Numbered from the stretch's first letter, positions 26,301 through 32,660 are shown. The stretch: 64,000 nucleotides of DNA from Branchipolynoe longqiensis (GCA_030323885.1 CM059187.1:88641726-88705725), one strand, 5' to 3'. Notes: generated by a model from the sequence alone, not told the origin. Translations and numbers: made by a program.

Positions 26301-29300
26301 AACCTATAACCTTTCGCCTCCTGATAATCGAAATTGGTAGCATACTAATATTCAGTGTAATAATTGTCCTGGCAAATATTTCATATTGGATAAAATACCG
26401 CTTTGTGTGTATTTACCACATCCTCCCCACATTTCTCCATGTACGTTGAATATGTGACCGGGCATGCTGAATCATAGCTCCAGTCCTTCCTGAGGAACCA
26501 GCGGAATTCAGACTACTCCTATTGTTAGGATTTGAAAGTTAAATTAATTTAATTACCTATATTATCTCCCAGATATGGGTTGGGATGCCTCTGAGATGCA
26601 TTATCATATCATCCTCAACTGATGCCCTTTGGTCTAAGGCCCCATATAGAACAATAATTGCTTAGTATTGTCATCAGTAAAGGCAAAACGGGATGGATGC
26701 GTGAAGTGGCCAAATGAGTTGAGCGCCTGCATGGGTTGAGTTCTGAACGAGTCAAACCAATGACTTAAAAATGTATACTCGTTGCTACTGTGTGGGGGGC
26801 TATGCATCTACTAGGAGAGGAAAAAGAAAGTTTTGCTTTATTTAAAGACGCCTCTAGACCACATTGATTTTCATCATCGGCTATTGGATGTCAAACATAT
26901 GGTCATTCGGACATATTTCTTTGGAGGAAACCCGCTGCCACCACATACGCTACTCTTTCTGATAAGCAGCATGGGGTCTTTTATGTACACTTTCCCGCAA
27001 ACAGGACAGCACATACCACAGCCAGTAATGGACCAGTTGTGGACCACTGGTTAGGAGAGGGCGAAGGAGTGGTGGAATGTGAAAGGCCAATTATTAGGGA
27101 TTGAGATTTCCCTGGCTGAATCAACTAATGTAACAAACAAACAAAAAATAAAAAATAAATGTAGATACTCACATTGATCTGACTAATATTGATCTAGTTA
27201 TATGACACTACTGCTAGCATATTGCTATGGAACTTTTGGGTTACAAAATGTCACTGTGTTAAGTGCTGCAAATTGTGTATTCAACAGTTTTTGTATACCT
27301 TATTCTATATACCTTTGGTGTAAATAATCCTGAATTTAAAAATGGCTGGAAGACCAGTGCTTCGGCCCTGACAAAAGACTTATTCAGCAGAATAAACATA
27401 TTTACAACAAGAAAAAGAGAAAAAGGCGCTATTAAAAAGAGCCGAGGTATACATACCAGCCTGCCATCCCTACTGAGCTTCCTGAAGTAGAGGTTGACAG
27501 AGTCTTCCGCCTCCGACTGTACAACTCTGTCACCTAGATCTAGCACTCTGAGTGCAGTCTCGCCGTTGTCAGGGTGGAACCGTACTGCAAGTTCACACAA
27601 ACGTCCATAATGGGCAGGAGATTAGGTGGATTATCACTTGTTCTCAGATTCAGTTATACATTGGATATACTATCAGAACTTTTGTTGTCTATTTTTTGTA
27701 CATTTAATTGCTGATTTGTTTGGCAATTGCTATATATATATATACTGCAAAACCTCTCTAACCGACCGCCTCCACAGACCGACCACTCCCCTATATTGAT
27801 CGCTTTATTCGGGTCCCAAACGACTGCCCATAACAATACCATTGTAATGATAAAAAGACTCCCTAAACCGACCAACTCCCTCAATGGACCATTTAAAGTC
27901 GGTCCCATAGTTGGTAGATGTAGAGAGGTTTTACTATATATATATATATATATATATTAATTTCTTAAATTATGTAGATTAATCAACTTTAAGACTCAAA
28001 TTGAGAGTAACCAGCGGCCGTGACCTTGGTATTTTCGCATTCCCTCCCAGTTCCTCAGCTTTAACCCAATATATATACAACGCTGTGCACTGGAGCAAGG
28101 ACCTCCACAGCTTGTTTATAGTTGATTCCTACCAATGAAGCGTTTGCTTAGATATAAGCAGGGTCATAGTGAATTCAATAATCAGAAATAAGGTATTGCA
28201 TTTAAGTGACTTGAATTGAACTCATCCCAACTGTGTGTGGGGTGGGTGGGTGGGTGGGGGGGATATGTTATCTAACAAAGACCCGACTGTATCACAAGGA
28301 AGGCCAGAGAATCAGCAGAGAACGAGAAGGGGACATTCAAGCTGTATAGTCCGATGAAAACATAAAATCTTCAAAACCAAATCAATTAACTCGATTTGAT
28401 TCTGCATACCTCACTTAGATACTGGTGCACTTATTAATCAGTTCTCGCCACACAGAAGGGAATACTGAGGCAATTGAATAGAACCTGTTACTACAGAACC
28501 CTATGATGTCACTTTTGGCAAGCTTCCCCAAATTAATTTTGCATGGTTGCACTTCAAATATCTCAAAACTTACCCATTTAAAATCAAAGTTACTTCGACG
28601 TTAAAGTAAGGCAGATTAATTATCACGATCAACCTAATATATTTATTTCAGAAAATGACAGAAACCCAAAACCATCGGACTACGCAACTTTAATGTAACA
28701 TGCTTAAACTTCAAATATCTTCGGAGTTAATCATTTTAAAAACAAAGTTACTTCAAACTAAAGTAAGGGAGATTATAACGATCAACCTAATATAGTTATC
28801 TCAGAAAAAAATGACCAAAACCATCGGACTACTCCTATGCAACTTTACAGTAACGTGTTTAACCTTCAAATATCTCCTGAATTAGGCATTTAAAAAAAAG
28901 TTACTTTAAACGTTCAACCTAATAAATGAGAGAAACTCAAAATCAGAAATTGACAGAAACTCAAAATCAGAAATTGACAGAAACTCAAAATCAGAAAATG
29001 ACAGAAACTCAAAATCAGAAATTGACAGAAACTCGAAATCATCGGATAGTGCAGCTGTAATTGATTAATTGGTCAATTGATTAGGTGATTAATTAATTGA
29101 TTGAGTAACTGATTAACTGATTGGTTGATTGATTGATTACAGGAACACCTGTACTGACCGAGATGGTACAGCACGATGGATTTCTTGAGTTTGCGCGACG
29201 TGACAGTGTTGGCCGTGATCGTGTTCAGCGCTTGTTGCGACACTTCCTTCATTGCAGCATTGTTCGGAACAAAGAGGGTGAAGTGCAGGTCCGGGTTGCT

Positions 29301-29345
29301 GAGTGCGTTGTACGCGTCCGTCACCGTCGAGGCAATGTCCGTAAA
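5061..29345 (-). CDS. Gene A: four-FAS1-domain, probably GPI-anchored protein (12 visible exons)
   Basis: Coding exons in transcript order are 29345-29159, 27584-27457, 23210-23050, 21950-21779, 20482-20305, 18199-18001, 16526-16340, 14305-14197, 12608-12461, 10232-10061, 7173-7068 and 5329-5061. They total 2016 nt, an uninterrupted frame of 671 codons plus TAG. Every junction has GT-AG and matching phase (1,0,2,0,1,2,0,1,2,0,1). FAS1 domains lie at about residues 1-159, 160-342, 343-490 and 491-630. Each shows the H1 block (TVFAPTD, TVFVPIN, TMFAPRH types), a central YH-type motif, and the H2 block ([47 protein letters not shown]). Sequons are at about residues 309 (NRT) and 398 (NVT). The last about 40 residues run from small residues (SSGASA) into a hydrophobic end without a charged cytoplasmic tail, as in GPI signals. 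Four FAS1 domains plus GPI matches insect fasciclin I; periostin and TGFBI also carry four. The 5' leader exon was not found, so the model is 5' incomplete. Function is inferred as secreted cell-adhesion or matrix protein. Confidence 0.88.
5345..6192. repeat. GTAAGTGGTAG-type minisatellite (10-11 bp)
   Basis: Dozens of degenerate GGTAGGTAAGTGGTAAGTAA units in intron 11 of gene A. A higher-order repeat of about 240 bp is visible: the block from GGTACCTGGTAAATAAG to GTGGCATTTAAG recurs at about 5511 and 5753. The antisense frames are repeat artefacts. Confidence 0.95.
6193..6665. repeat. Duplicated 120-bp segment around a second GTAAGTGG array
   Basis: The segment from CTGGTGGTGCCACTTAT to TTTATACTCG occurs at about 6197-6320 and again at 6548-6660. 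A second GTAAGTGG array lies between (6310-6545). Each copy has a short hairpin (GGTGCCAC and GTGGTACCACC). Confidence 0.85.
6666..7067. other. Intron 11 remainder, nothing recognised
   Basis: No coding frame with FAS1 similarity and no repeat family was identified here. Confidence 0.5.
7068..7173 (-). CDS. Gene A exon 11: FAS1-4 middle
   Basis: Encodes residues 548-582 plus one base: [18 protein letters not shown] and [16 protein letters not shown] is the YH-type motif. Acceptor ccacctcag, donor AAG|GTCAGT, phase 1. The split codon with exon 12 gives Gly. Confidence 0.86.
7257..7586 (-). mobile_element. SINE-A with 10-bp target duplication
   Basis: Complete head-to-tail copy flanked by GGAATTCTGG (7247-7256 and 7587-7596). 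It lies in the intron between exons 10 and 11 of gene A, 84 bp from exon 11. Confidence 0.88.
7825..8367. mobile_element. MITE-M copy rich in ACGT motifs
   Basis: The ends are inverted: CCCCTGTCACACTACGACG at the left and its inverse at the right. The interior is full of AACGTAGTGGAACGTAG and contains two palindromic TGACGTCA sites (7852-7859, 8277-8284). A close copy is at 61932-62523. It may belong to the PIF/Harbinger group by its TAAT-flanked ends, but this is tentative. Confidence 0.85.
8486..8836. mobile_element. MITE-C copy
   Basis: Begins TTAAAGTTGCATAGTCCGAT and ends CATCGGACTATGCAAATTTT. The interior has AGCATGCCAAAATAATTTTG, typical of the family. Confidence 0.87.
8895..9425. repeat. 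Polypurine tract I (GAAGTAGAAGCGGAAACG)
   Basis: About 530 bp almost only A and G, apart from one C or T per 6-bp step, built from GAAGCG, GAAACG and GAAGTA hexamers. The long frames (Ser/Thr/Ala-rich on one strand) result from the hexamer period. Confidence 0.95.
9526..10020. repeat. Polypurine tract II (GAAAGCAAAAGC)
   Basis: Hexamer repeats of AAAGCA, AAAGCG, GAAGAG. The plus-strand frame rich in Lys, Ala and Glu is a repeat artefact. A 100-bp non-repetitive spacer (9426-9525) separates it from tract I. The right end is about 40 bp from exon 10 of gene A. Confidence 0.95.
10061..10232 (-). CDS. Gene A exon 10: FAS1-4 N-terminal part
   Basis: Encodes residues 491-547: [19 protein letters not shown]1 [11 protein letters not shown], then [10 protein letters not shown]. 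Acceptor cacccgccag, donor CAG|GTAGTG, phase 0. The donor is 40 bp from the 1.1-kb polypurine tract. Confidence 0.87.
10335..10575. mobile_element. MITE-D, complete
   Basis: Inverted ends GAGTTCAGGTGCAAAACCAT and ATGGCTTTGCGCCTGAATTC. Internal ACCTGAAAATAATTTTAATTCTC. Other copies: 14733-14918, 35757-35945. Confidence 0.83.
10562..10802 (-). mobile_element. SINE-B, head truncated
   Basis: Retains the tail and body (TGGTGAAAACAAGACTATTC on the minus strand) up to the B-box proximal region; the tRNA head is missing beyond 10800. Confidence 0.8.
10856..11090. mobile_element. Palindromic MITE, distant MITE-M-like ends
   Basis: Left end CCCAGTCACACTAGGCTTG pairs with AAGCCTAGTATGACTCGGG at the right. 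Inner arms contain ACCACTTACAACCACTTAC and inverse-type ACCATTTATGACC. Confidence 0.72.
11120..11412 (-). mobile_element. SINE-A' interrupted by a SINE-A tail fragment
   Basis: The head (right) and tail (left) of SINE-A' are separated by 11212-11262, which is a plus-strand SINE-A tail ending AAACAACAACAAACAAACC. Confidence 0.72.
11413..12460. other. Intron 9 of gene A, mostly unique sequence
   Basis: Contains a TATACATA/TATG microsatellite (11545-11585). A CCACCACCA-rich stretch near 12135-12200 was the only other notable composition. No gene was recognised. Confidence 0.5.
12461..12608 (-). CDS. Gene A exon 9: FAS1-3 C-terminal part
   Basis: Encodes residues 442-489 plus two bases: [19 protein letters not shown] and the H2 block [16 protein letters not shown]. 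Acceptor tgtttcgcag, donor GTAAGC, phase 2. It is 148 nt, exactly the length of gene B exon 9. The Cys in PDVCV is conserved in gene B (ADVCV). Confidence 0.91.
12631..12956 (-). mobile_element. SINE-A, complete
   Basis: Head at right (TGGCCGAATCGATAGAGTG on the minus strand), tail at left next to exon 9 of gene A (22 bp away). Confidence 0.85.
13110..13355 (+). mobile_element. LINE 3'-terminal fragment (end of ORF2 plus 3' tail)
   Basis: An open frame ending in TAA at 13302-13304 reads [12 protein letters not shown], then [12 protein letters not shown], and YLFTTSY before the stop. The pattern NRIxxxWNSLxxxVxxAxSxNSFKNRL is the usual C-terminal end of CR1/jockey-type ORF2 proteins. About 50 bp of 3' untranslated sequence follow. 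It is a dead fragment in intron 8 of gene A and could be the same family as the element at 62.8 kb. Confidence 0.75.
13430..13705. repeat. Degenerate AATCAATAAGG-type repeat
   Basis: Repeated AATCAATA, AGTCAATA and AGGTAATCA words over about 270 bp, without a fixed period. No gene. Confidence 0.6.
13820..14056. repeat. G-rich tract with G homopolymers
   Basis: Runs of 16 G (about 13827-13842) and 11 G (about 14040-14051), and GGAGGGGAGAGGGA words between. Frames here are composition artefacts. Confidence 0.9.
14197..14305 (-). CDS. Gene A exon 8: FAS1-3 middle
   Basis: Encodes residues 405-440 plus one base: [16 protein letters not shown] to [13 protein letters not shown] is the YH-type motif. 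Acceptor tttcttgcag, donor GAAG|GTGAAG, phase 1. The exon is only 109 nt; its identity rests on frame, motif and the gene B parallel (MLNMHIV). Confidence 0.85.
14337..14578 (+). mobile_element. SINE-B
   Basis: Head in plus orientation: GTGGAGGAGTGGTTAGAGTG (A-box), GGTTCGATTCCCCATG (B-box). The tail is truncated after GGCTTTCTATCG. Confidence 0.85.
14733..14918. mobile_element. MITE-D, complete
   Basis: Inverted ends around ATGCGCAAAACCATGTAAAC and GTTTATATGGTTTTGATC. Followed directly by a SINE-A tail. Confidence 0.8.
14920..15040 (+). mobile_element. SINE-A tail fragment
   Basis: CCCAGTGGGGCAGCACTATA through GATGTTGCCAGGACGTAAAA, plus orientation. Confidence 0.82.
15245..15436. mobile_element. 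MITE-P (pogo-like)
   Basis: Contains GTGGTCGATCTGTGGAGGTG and ends GGTTTTACTGTATA, matching the CAGTAAAACCTCTCTAA end of the family. The opposite end is degraded. Confidence 0.72.
15430..15778. mobile_element. MITE-P relative with CAGTACAACCTCG ends
   Basis: TATACAGTACAACCTCGTTA at the left pairs with TAACGGGGTTATACTGTATA at the right. Inner arms with GGTTAATCCAAACTTTTTTC are also inverted. TA-flanked ends beginning CAGT are typical of pogo/Tigger-type elements. Confidence 0.78.
15845..16245. mobile_element. MITE-E with inverted ends
   Basis: ACCAAAGACCCTATAATACT pairs with AGTATTTATAGGGTATTTGG. Contains a GATGAT microsatellite at 16000-16045. A second copy in opposite orientation, split by MITE-M, is at 61905-62775. 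A MITE-P fragment (16228-16322) follows. Confidence 0.75.
16340..16526 (-). CDS. Gene A exon 7: FAS1-3 N-terminal part
   Basis: Encodes residues 343-404. H1 is [18 protein letters not shown]; a sequon NVT follows near the end (STNVTYIQE). Acceptor tttccggcag, donor GTGCGT, phase 0. The FxPINxAFxNxERA block is shared with gene B exon 7. Confidence 0.9.
16560..17435. repeat. 66-bp tandem repeat, left part
   Basis: About 13 units with CTATCCCACTGAGATTCCAT and GTCATGCATACACAAAC. The array continues after a SINE insertion to about 17930. Confidence 0.94.
17439..17786 (+). mobile_element. SINE-V, full length, inside the 66-bp array
   Basis: Head GAGCGGGACGCAGGTCAGG (A-box region), body CCCCTTGCTCCTTATCAG, tail ATAAAACAAGCTTTACTTT. 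It separates the two parts of the satellite, so it is younger than the array. Confidence 0.9.
17787..17932. repeat. 66-bp tandem repeat, right part
   Basis: Two divergent units (CACAAACTGACTAAATGG, GGCATGCATACACAACC) continue the array up to 70 bp from the exon 6 donor of gene A. Confidence 0.8.
18001..18199 (-). CDS. Gene A exon 6: FAS1-2 C-terminal part
   Basis: Encodes residues 277-341 plus two bases. It contains [12 protein letters not shown], a sequon NRT, and the H2 block [19 protein letters not shown]. The acceptor is ctgcctcag and the donor AG|GTAGGG, phase 2. The Cys in TNTCG is conserved in gene B (TNMCG). Confidence 0.9.
18236..19010. repeat. About 58-bp tandem repeat, 13 copies
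   Basis: Units contain GTGTATGTGTGGTTATTGGG and ACTGGCAACATCAAAGGTC. Several long plus-strand frames (Tyr/Trp/Gly-rich) exist only because the unit lacks stops. Confidence 0.94.
19133..19642. mobile_element. MITE-M relative
   Basis: Inverted ends GTAATGGTGCTGTCACATTA and TAATGTGACAGCACCATTAC. The interior is rich in CG and ACGC words (GCGCGCGTAACGC), unlike its AT-rich surroundings. Confidence 0.83.
19680..19872. mobile_element. MITE-C fragments (two ends)
   Basis: ATCTAAGTTGGATATGTAGG through CATCGGAATGTGCAGCTTTA, then a second partial end at 19830-19872. A third end is at 20245-20280, after SINE-B. Confidence 0.7.
19873..20200 (+). mobile_element. SINE-B, full length
   Basis: Head GTGGCAGAGTGGTTAGAG, B-box GGTTCGATTCCC, tail to GGCAGTATAAATCTTCAAG, followed by a GA run. 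Confidence 0.88.
20305..20482 (-). CDS. Gene A exon 5: FAS1-2 middle
   Basis: Encodes residues 217-275 plus one base: [25 protein letters not shown], then [12 protein letters not shown]. The RRHI motif is this domain's YH position. Acceptor gacccacag, donor GTAAGT, phase 1. The block HSSLL is also present in the gene B counterpart. Confidence 0.88.
20483..20864. other. Intron 4 end of gene A, nothing recognised
   Basis: Only a C homopolymer near 20808-20820 stands out. Confidence 0.5.
20865..21200. mobile_element. MITE-C, diverged
   Basis: Starts CTTAAAGTTGCAATAGTCCG; ends CTTATCAAACTATAAAACCT. More diverged than other copies. Confidence 0.75.
21470..21750. repeat. GC-rich repeat (GCGCGAG and GGGGCGCG units)
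   Basis: 280 bp of almost pure G and C, starting with seven GCGCGAG units and passing to GGGGGCGGGG words. G runs are on the plus strand, which is the template strand of gene A. Frames are composition artefacts. Confidence 0.95.
21779..21950 (-). CDS. Gene A exon 4: FAS1-2 N-terminal part
   Basis: Encodes residues 160-216, [12 protein letters not shown] to KPELVK. H1 is [12 protein letters not shown], very close to the FAS1 consensus. The acceptor is ctcttgcag and the donor GTATAA, phase 0. A 280-bp GC tract starts 29 bp downstream of the donor. Confidence 0.9.
21970..22535. other. Intron 3 of gene A, nothing recognised
   Basis: AT-rich, no coding similarity. A short SINE-A tail remnant lies at about 22460-22495 (TTTTACGTCCTAGCAACATC). 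Confidence 0.5.
22540..22752. repeat. Tandem repeat, three units of about 70-95 bp
   Basis: Units share GGCTGGGCCAGGCCACT and TTGGCAACTGACCTACTC, the last followed by the palindrome CTCAAGTAGGTCA. Confidence 0.82.
22840..23035 (+). mobile_element. SINE-A', diverged
   Basis: Head GGCGGGTAAAGGGAAATG and GGGTTCGATCCCTGG; tail GAAATTCCCTCCACTCAATC. It ends 15 bp from the gene A exon 3 donor. Confidence 0.7.
23050..23210 (-). CDS. Gene A exon 3: FAS1-1 C-terminal part
   Basis: Encodes residues 106-158 plus two bases. It contains [12 protein letters not shown] and the H2 block [14 protein letters not shown], then a Tyr-rich helix ([14 protein letters not shown]). The acceptor is atcttccag and the donor AG|GTGAGG, phase 2. 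The split codon with exon 4 gives Ser. Confidence 0.86.
23492..23836 (-). mobile_element. SINE-A, full length
   Basis: Head at right (GGGATGGCCGAATGAGTTAG on the minus strand), B-box GGTTCGAACCC, tail at left. Confidence 0.9.
24040..24390. mobile_element. MITE-C
   Basis: TTTAAAGCTGCATGCTCCGAT at the left and ATCAGACTATGCAACTTTAA at the right. Confidence 0.85.
24391..24920. other. Intron 2 of gene A, nothing recognised
   Basis: No family member or coding exon seen; ordinary AT-rich sequence. Confidence 0.5.
24925..25135 (-). mobile_element. SINE-A'
   Basis: Head GGGATGGCCGAATGAGTTAG at right, GATTCGAACCC B-box; the left end is the A' tail (TTGGTACATTAGTTGTTTAA in plus orientation). Confidence 0.86.
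25137..25590. mobile_element. MITE-C fragment split by SINE-B
   Basis: MITE-C words CACTAGTGTACTTGTTACAT and AAAAGGGAATACTAA lie left of the SINE-B and a remnant (TTAATTTAATAGG) lies right. Confidence 0.65.
25211..25521 (-). mobile_element. SINE-B, full length, in MITE-C
   Basis: Head at right: GTGGCGGAGTGGTTAGAGTG on the minus strand; tail at left CTTGAAGATTTATACTGCC next to a T run. Confidence 0.88.
25781..26310 (+). mobile_element. SINE-A, full length, split by a solo LTR
   Basis: Head GGGATGGCCGAATGAGTTGA, body CAGTGGGGCAGCACTATTAA, tail GATATGACCCTAAATGTTGC. The LTR at 26048-26238 interrupts it between the body and tail. Confidence 0.88.
26048..26238. mobile_element. Solo LTR (191 bp) inserted in a SINE-A copy
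   Basis: The segment begins TGTGATATATG and ends ACTTTCACA, so it has TG...CA ends, and it is flanked by a perfect 5-bp duplication GTCGG (26043-26047 and 26239-26243). Removing it and one GTCGG restores the normal SINE-A sequence. An AATAAA lies near the right end, consistent with an LTR polyadenylation signal in the plus orientation. No internal retroelement genes remain, as expected after recombination between two LTRs. Confidence 0.85.
26311..26690. other. Intron 2 of gene A, nothing recognised
   Basis: No repeat family or coding exon recognised. Confidence 0.5.
26691..27140. mobile_element. Composite of SINE-A head, SINE-V and SINE-A' tail
   Basis: 26691-26825 is a plus-strand SINE-A-type head remnant. 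26826-27055 is a minus-strand SINE-V (tail and body, head truncated). 27056-27140 is a plus-strand SINE-A' tail ending in AAACAAACAAAAA. Confidence 0.78.
27457..27584 (-). CDS. Gene A exon 2: FAS1-1 middle
   Basis: Encodes residues 63-105 ([17 protein letters not shown] to LSRDGRL). Acceptor is aacttgcag, donor GTATGT. It enters in phase 1 and leaves in phase 0. The first codon is completed by the last G of exon 1, giving YHLV. It is the most divergent segment of the protein and was placed by frame and splice-site continuity as well as by its counterpart in gene B. Confidence 0.8.
27744..27945. mobile_element. MITE-P, complete
   Basis: TGCAAAACCTCTCTAACCGA at the left and TGTAGAGAGGTTTTACTATA at the right. 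TA microsatellites flank both sides. Confidence 0.85.
28010..28336. other. Intron 1 of gene A, nothing recognised
   Basis: Only a GGGTGGGTGGGTGGG run (about 28238-28262), a possible quadruplex, was noted. Confidence 0.5.
28337..29062. mobile_element. MITE-C copy followed by a partial tandem series of MITE-C ends
   Basis: 28337-28693 is a complete copy (TATAGTCCGATGAAAACATA to CATCGGACTACGCAACTTTA). 28694-28860 and 28861-29062 repeat its right half. A 24-bp tandem (CAGAAACTCAAAATCAGAAA) at 28925-29035 expands one part. Confidence 0.82.
29159..29345 (-). CDS. Gene A exon 1 (first visible): FAS1-1 N-terminal part
   Basis: Encodes residues 1-62 plus one base. It opens with [15 protein letters not shown] and carries the H1 block [12 protein letters not shown], ending at the LYHL motif. 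The acceptor is tatttgcag and the donor is GTCAGT, phase 1. The start is a splice acceptor in phase 0, not an initiator methionine. A 75-85-bp satellite begins about 10 bp beyond the acceptor. Confidence 0.85.
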
Positions 29346-29354
29346 CTGCAAATA

Positions 29355-29645
29355 CAGGGTAAAGCGGTTAAAATGCATTAAAAGCTTCCTTTTCCTTTTT
29401 TTCCTTCTTTTTTGACCAGGTAAAGTGGTTAAAGTGCATTAAAAGCTTCCTTTTCCTTTTTTTCTTTCTTTTTTGACCAGGTAAAGTGGTTAAAATGCAT
29501 TGAAAGCTTCCTTTTCCTTTTTTTTCTTTCGTTTTTGACCAGCTAAAGCGGTTAAAATGCATTGATAGCTTCCTCGTTTCCCCCCCTTTTCTTTTACCAG
29601 CTAAAGCGGTTAAAATCCATTAAAAGCTTCATTTTCCTTTGTTGT
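29355..29645. repeat. About 75-85-bp tandem repeat next to gene A exon 1
   Basis: Five units of GCGGTTAAAATGCATTAAAA plus a T/C-rich stretch (TTCCTTTTCCTTTTTTTC). The first unit starts about 10 bp upstream of the exon 1 acceptor. Confidence 0.9.
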
Positions 29646-29685
29646 CCTTTCTATTATATTTTATCAGGCTGAATGAGTTGAGCGC

Positions 29686-29990
29686 CCCGTGCTGATATGA
29701 CCTAAGATGTTGCCAGGACGTAAAACTCCAACAACCAACATCTTTTTTATTGGTATATTAGTTGATTATTTAGGGGAAATTTCAATCACAGACGATTGGT
29801 CTTCCTCATTCCATTGCTCCTTGCCCTATCCTAGTAATGCTAAACGCCAGGCTAGGTAGTGACAGGTATCAATTTCTAAGTCAGTGGTGTCACTCGGCCA
29901 GGGTTCGAACTCGGTGGTTCGAATGTCATCAGGCGATGAGCTACCGAAGTGGGAGATGGACGCTGAACTCATTTGGCTATCCCATCTGGT
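29686..29990. mobile_element. SINE-A tail fragment (+) joined to SINE-A' (-)
   Basis: 29686-29745 is a SINE-A tail in plus orientation; 29749-29990 is a complete SINE-A' with head GATGGCCAAATGAG-type at the right. Confidence 0.78.
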
Positions 29991-30009
29991 CATTACATTT
30001 CGCATTGCA

Positions 30010-30245
30010 TGTTTGTTTTTCAGGTTTTCTGTTCTAGCAATAAATATCTAATGCCAAATCAGGTCATGACATATCGACTTGTGACAGTGCTCACTAATGG
30101 TGTTTTTATAGTGCTGCCCCATTGGGAGACTGGGCCACCCGCATCATGATATCCAACTCAGTCAGATTATCCTGAATCAGTCCTTGTGCTATCTTATTAA
30201 TGCTGAGTGCCAGGCGAAGTAGCGACAAGTATTACTTTTTTTAAT
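30010..30245 (-). mobile_element. SINE-A, head missing
   Basis: Body and tail words (TGCCCCATTGGGAGACTGGG, TATCCTGAATCAGTCCTTG) are recognisable but diverged. Confidence 0.7.
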
Positions 30246-30364
30246 TTATAGGAGGGCCTGCATTCACCTCACTACCGGTTGATGCGGTGAAAACAAACCT
30301 TGTTGGCAGCAGTACTTTTTGTTTTATTTAAATTCGCAATAATGTCGAATTTCACTTATTGAGC

Positions 30365-30690
30365 AGGTTTTTTTTGGGTTTTTTTGGTCCATTAGTTGTT
30401 TCAGCAGGGGAAATTTCAGTCATAGACGACTGGTCTTCCTCATTCCACTGCTGGTCGATAGAAAGCCCGAGCCTACACTTTTACCGACCCAAGGGATGTT
30501 TAACCTCCCACACCACATAGACATGGTATGAGAGCAACCGGCCTTTGATGACGCTGTAAGTTATACACAGTGGTGGAAATCCAAATTGGCAGAGCTGGGG
30601 GCATGGGGAATCAAACCGCCGACCCTCAGATTAGGAATCTGACCTAGAAAAAAGTCAGACACTCTAACCACTCCGCCACAGAGAATGCTC
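30365..30690 (-). mobile_element. SINE-A' tail fused to SINE-B
   Basis: 30365-30450 is the SINE-A' tail; at CCACTGCTGGTCGATAGAAA it changes abruptly to SINE-B (30452-30688), whose own tail is missing. Confidence 0.78.
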
Positions 30691-31240
30691 CTCAATAACA
30701 TTATATCAACCCCCGAGTGAATATTCATGGTTCTAAATAACAGAATTAGATCGTAGCAACGAATAGATTTGTGCTTTTTGTTTTATCTACATTCGCAATA
30801 ACGCCGTCATATCGCTCGGATTTTGCTATTTTGGGGTTTAATTTTAGCGGAATTTCACTTATTGAGTAAGTTATGCTCCTAAGTAACATTATTCCAACCT
30901 CCGAGTGAATATTCATGGTTCTAAATAACAGAATTAGATCATAGAAGTGAATATTCATGGTTCTAAATAACAGAATTAGATCGTAGCATTTGTGCTTTTT
31001 GTTTTATCTAAATTTGCAATAACGCCGCCGATGCGGCGGCGGTGTTCATATTGCTCGGATTTTGGGTTTAATTTGAGCCGAATTTCACTTATTGAGTAAG
31101 TTATGCTCCTAATAACATTATTTCAACCCCTGAGTGAATATTCATGGTTGTACATAACAAAATTAGATTGCAGCAGTGAATAGATTTGAGCTTTTCTTTT
31201 ATTTACATTCGATTCAATGCTGTAAGTGACATTGTTTTCA
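30690..31240. repeat. About 200-bp tandem repeat, three units
   Basis: Units share AGTGAATATTCATGGTTCTA, AACAGAATTAGATCGTAGC and GGAATTTCACTTATTGAGTA. The last word and ACAGAATTA also occur in the palindromic element at 1-688. Confidence 0.8.
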
Positions 31241-31560
31241 CTCAGTGGTCAGAGGTCAGCAATCAGCCATCTTGGATTACGAGCACCCTTGCCTAGCCCT
31301 GTTGTGAATGTTTGCTGATGCAGTAACATCATTTTCCTTGTGTTCTGAGCTGTTCTGGGCCGTTTACATCCAATGTGTTTACTTTCAGCACTTTAACAAC
31401 AACTTCTGAGGCCAAACTGCTCAAAACAGTGACAAATAAACCAACAAATAGGTAAATAAGCACAATGTAGACAGGTGCAAGCCTTCTGTATGTAATCCAA
31501 TATAGCCACCGAAAGCTGCCTCGTGACATCATTACACTCCTTCTATTGGTTTGACTTGGT
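31241..31560. repeat. Dispersed repeat F, first copy
   Basis: GCCATCTTGGATTAC, AACTGCTCAAAAC and GCACAATGTAGACAGGTGCA recur at 39400-39760. The hydrophobic minus-strand frame here belongs to the repeat. Confidence 0.72.
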
Positions 31561-31717
31561 TGGGGTTCAAACCCACAAGTTTCTACATCGCCAGACAGTC
31601 AGCGCTTTTGCCGAGTCCGAAATCCCTTCCTGCCTTAAATTTGACAAACTTAAACAAATTACCTGGATCTGATCTTCCATATGCAATTTAGACACTGATA
31701 TATATTTATCGTTGCAT

Positions 31718-32071
31718 TGGTTATTTGTTGTTGTTTTACGTCCTAGCAACATCTAAGATCATATCAGGACGGGTACCGACTTGTGACAGTGCACACTTTT
31801 GGCACCTTTATAGTCCTGCCCCACTGGGAAATCAGGTCACCAGCACCATGACCTGATATCCCACTCAGTCACATTATCCTGACACTGAGCGAACCACTCT
31901 TTGCCTTATCCTACTAATGCCAAGCGCCAGGCTAGGAAGTGACAAGTATCAATTTGCATGTCATTGGTTTGACTCGAACAGGGTTCGAACCCACAAACTC
32001 ATGGGTTCGGATCCCCCGATCTCCCAAAACAGGGGACGGACACTCAACTTATTTGGCCATTCAGTCTGCTC
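31718..32071 (-). mobile_element. SINE-A with 13-bp target duplication, in MITE-C remnant
   Basis: Flanks TTTATCGTTGCAT (31705-31717) and TTTATCGCTGCAT (32072-32084) differ at one base. MITE-C words continue on both sides (31650-31704, 32085-32125). Confidence 0.88.
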
Positions 32072-32319
32072 TTTATCGCTGCATAGAAAGAATATTAAGT
32101 CAATATAATAGAAACTGACAATTCACCGAAGATGGATACACAAAGCCACACATGTGCCAGTGTAGCCCTGAACCCGGTGCTCCTGCACTACTCTGCCGTG
32201 ACTCACACACCTACGATATGCAGAGTGTGGTGGGTGCCAGTGTAGAGTTTGGGGCTCTGTCCGGTGTGGCGGTTTCAGCGTGTTCCCGTGCTCAGACGTG
32301 TACCTCGCTTCTGCCCCGA

Positions 32320-32660
32320 ATTGGCCGTAATCGATTAACACTGACAGGGCGACTCGGGTCATCCGAGTCATCAGAATTTCAAATAGAACACGGCGCATGG
32401 AGTCGACAAATACACATGCCGTGTGCAAAAAAAGAATAACTTAGATTAATTAAATGGAAATATAGGTAAACTAGGCCATCATAAAATACTTTAAATCCTA
32501 TTTTGCTGTAGTTTTATCGGTTATTAAAAAAAAAAGAAAAAATTGTCCACCCGAGCGCGGAGAAGCATATTCGACCCGAGTTTGTAGGATGTGCGCATGC
32601 GCCAATAAGTGGCTCGGGTGACCCGAGTTGATGCGAAATCCACGCATGCACAGAAGCAAC
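32320..32660. mobile_element. MITE-H copy
   Basis: CGACTCGGGTCATCCGAGTC near the left and GGCTCGGGTGACCCGAGTTG at the right. Internal AGAATTTCAAATAGAACAC is shared with copies near 40150 and 40665-41110. The A/T-rich centre has a poly-A. Confidence 0.75.

Noticed and set aside
31329..31532. Hydrophobic 67-codon minus-strand frame as leader exon of gene A
   Set aside because: The same sequence recurs at 39600-39760 as part of a dispersed repeat.
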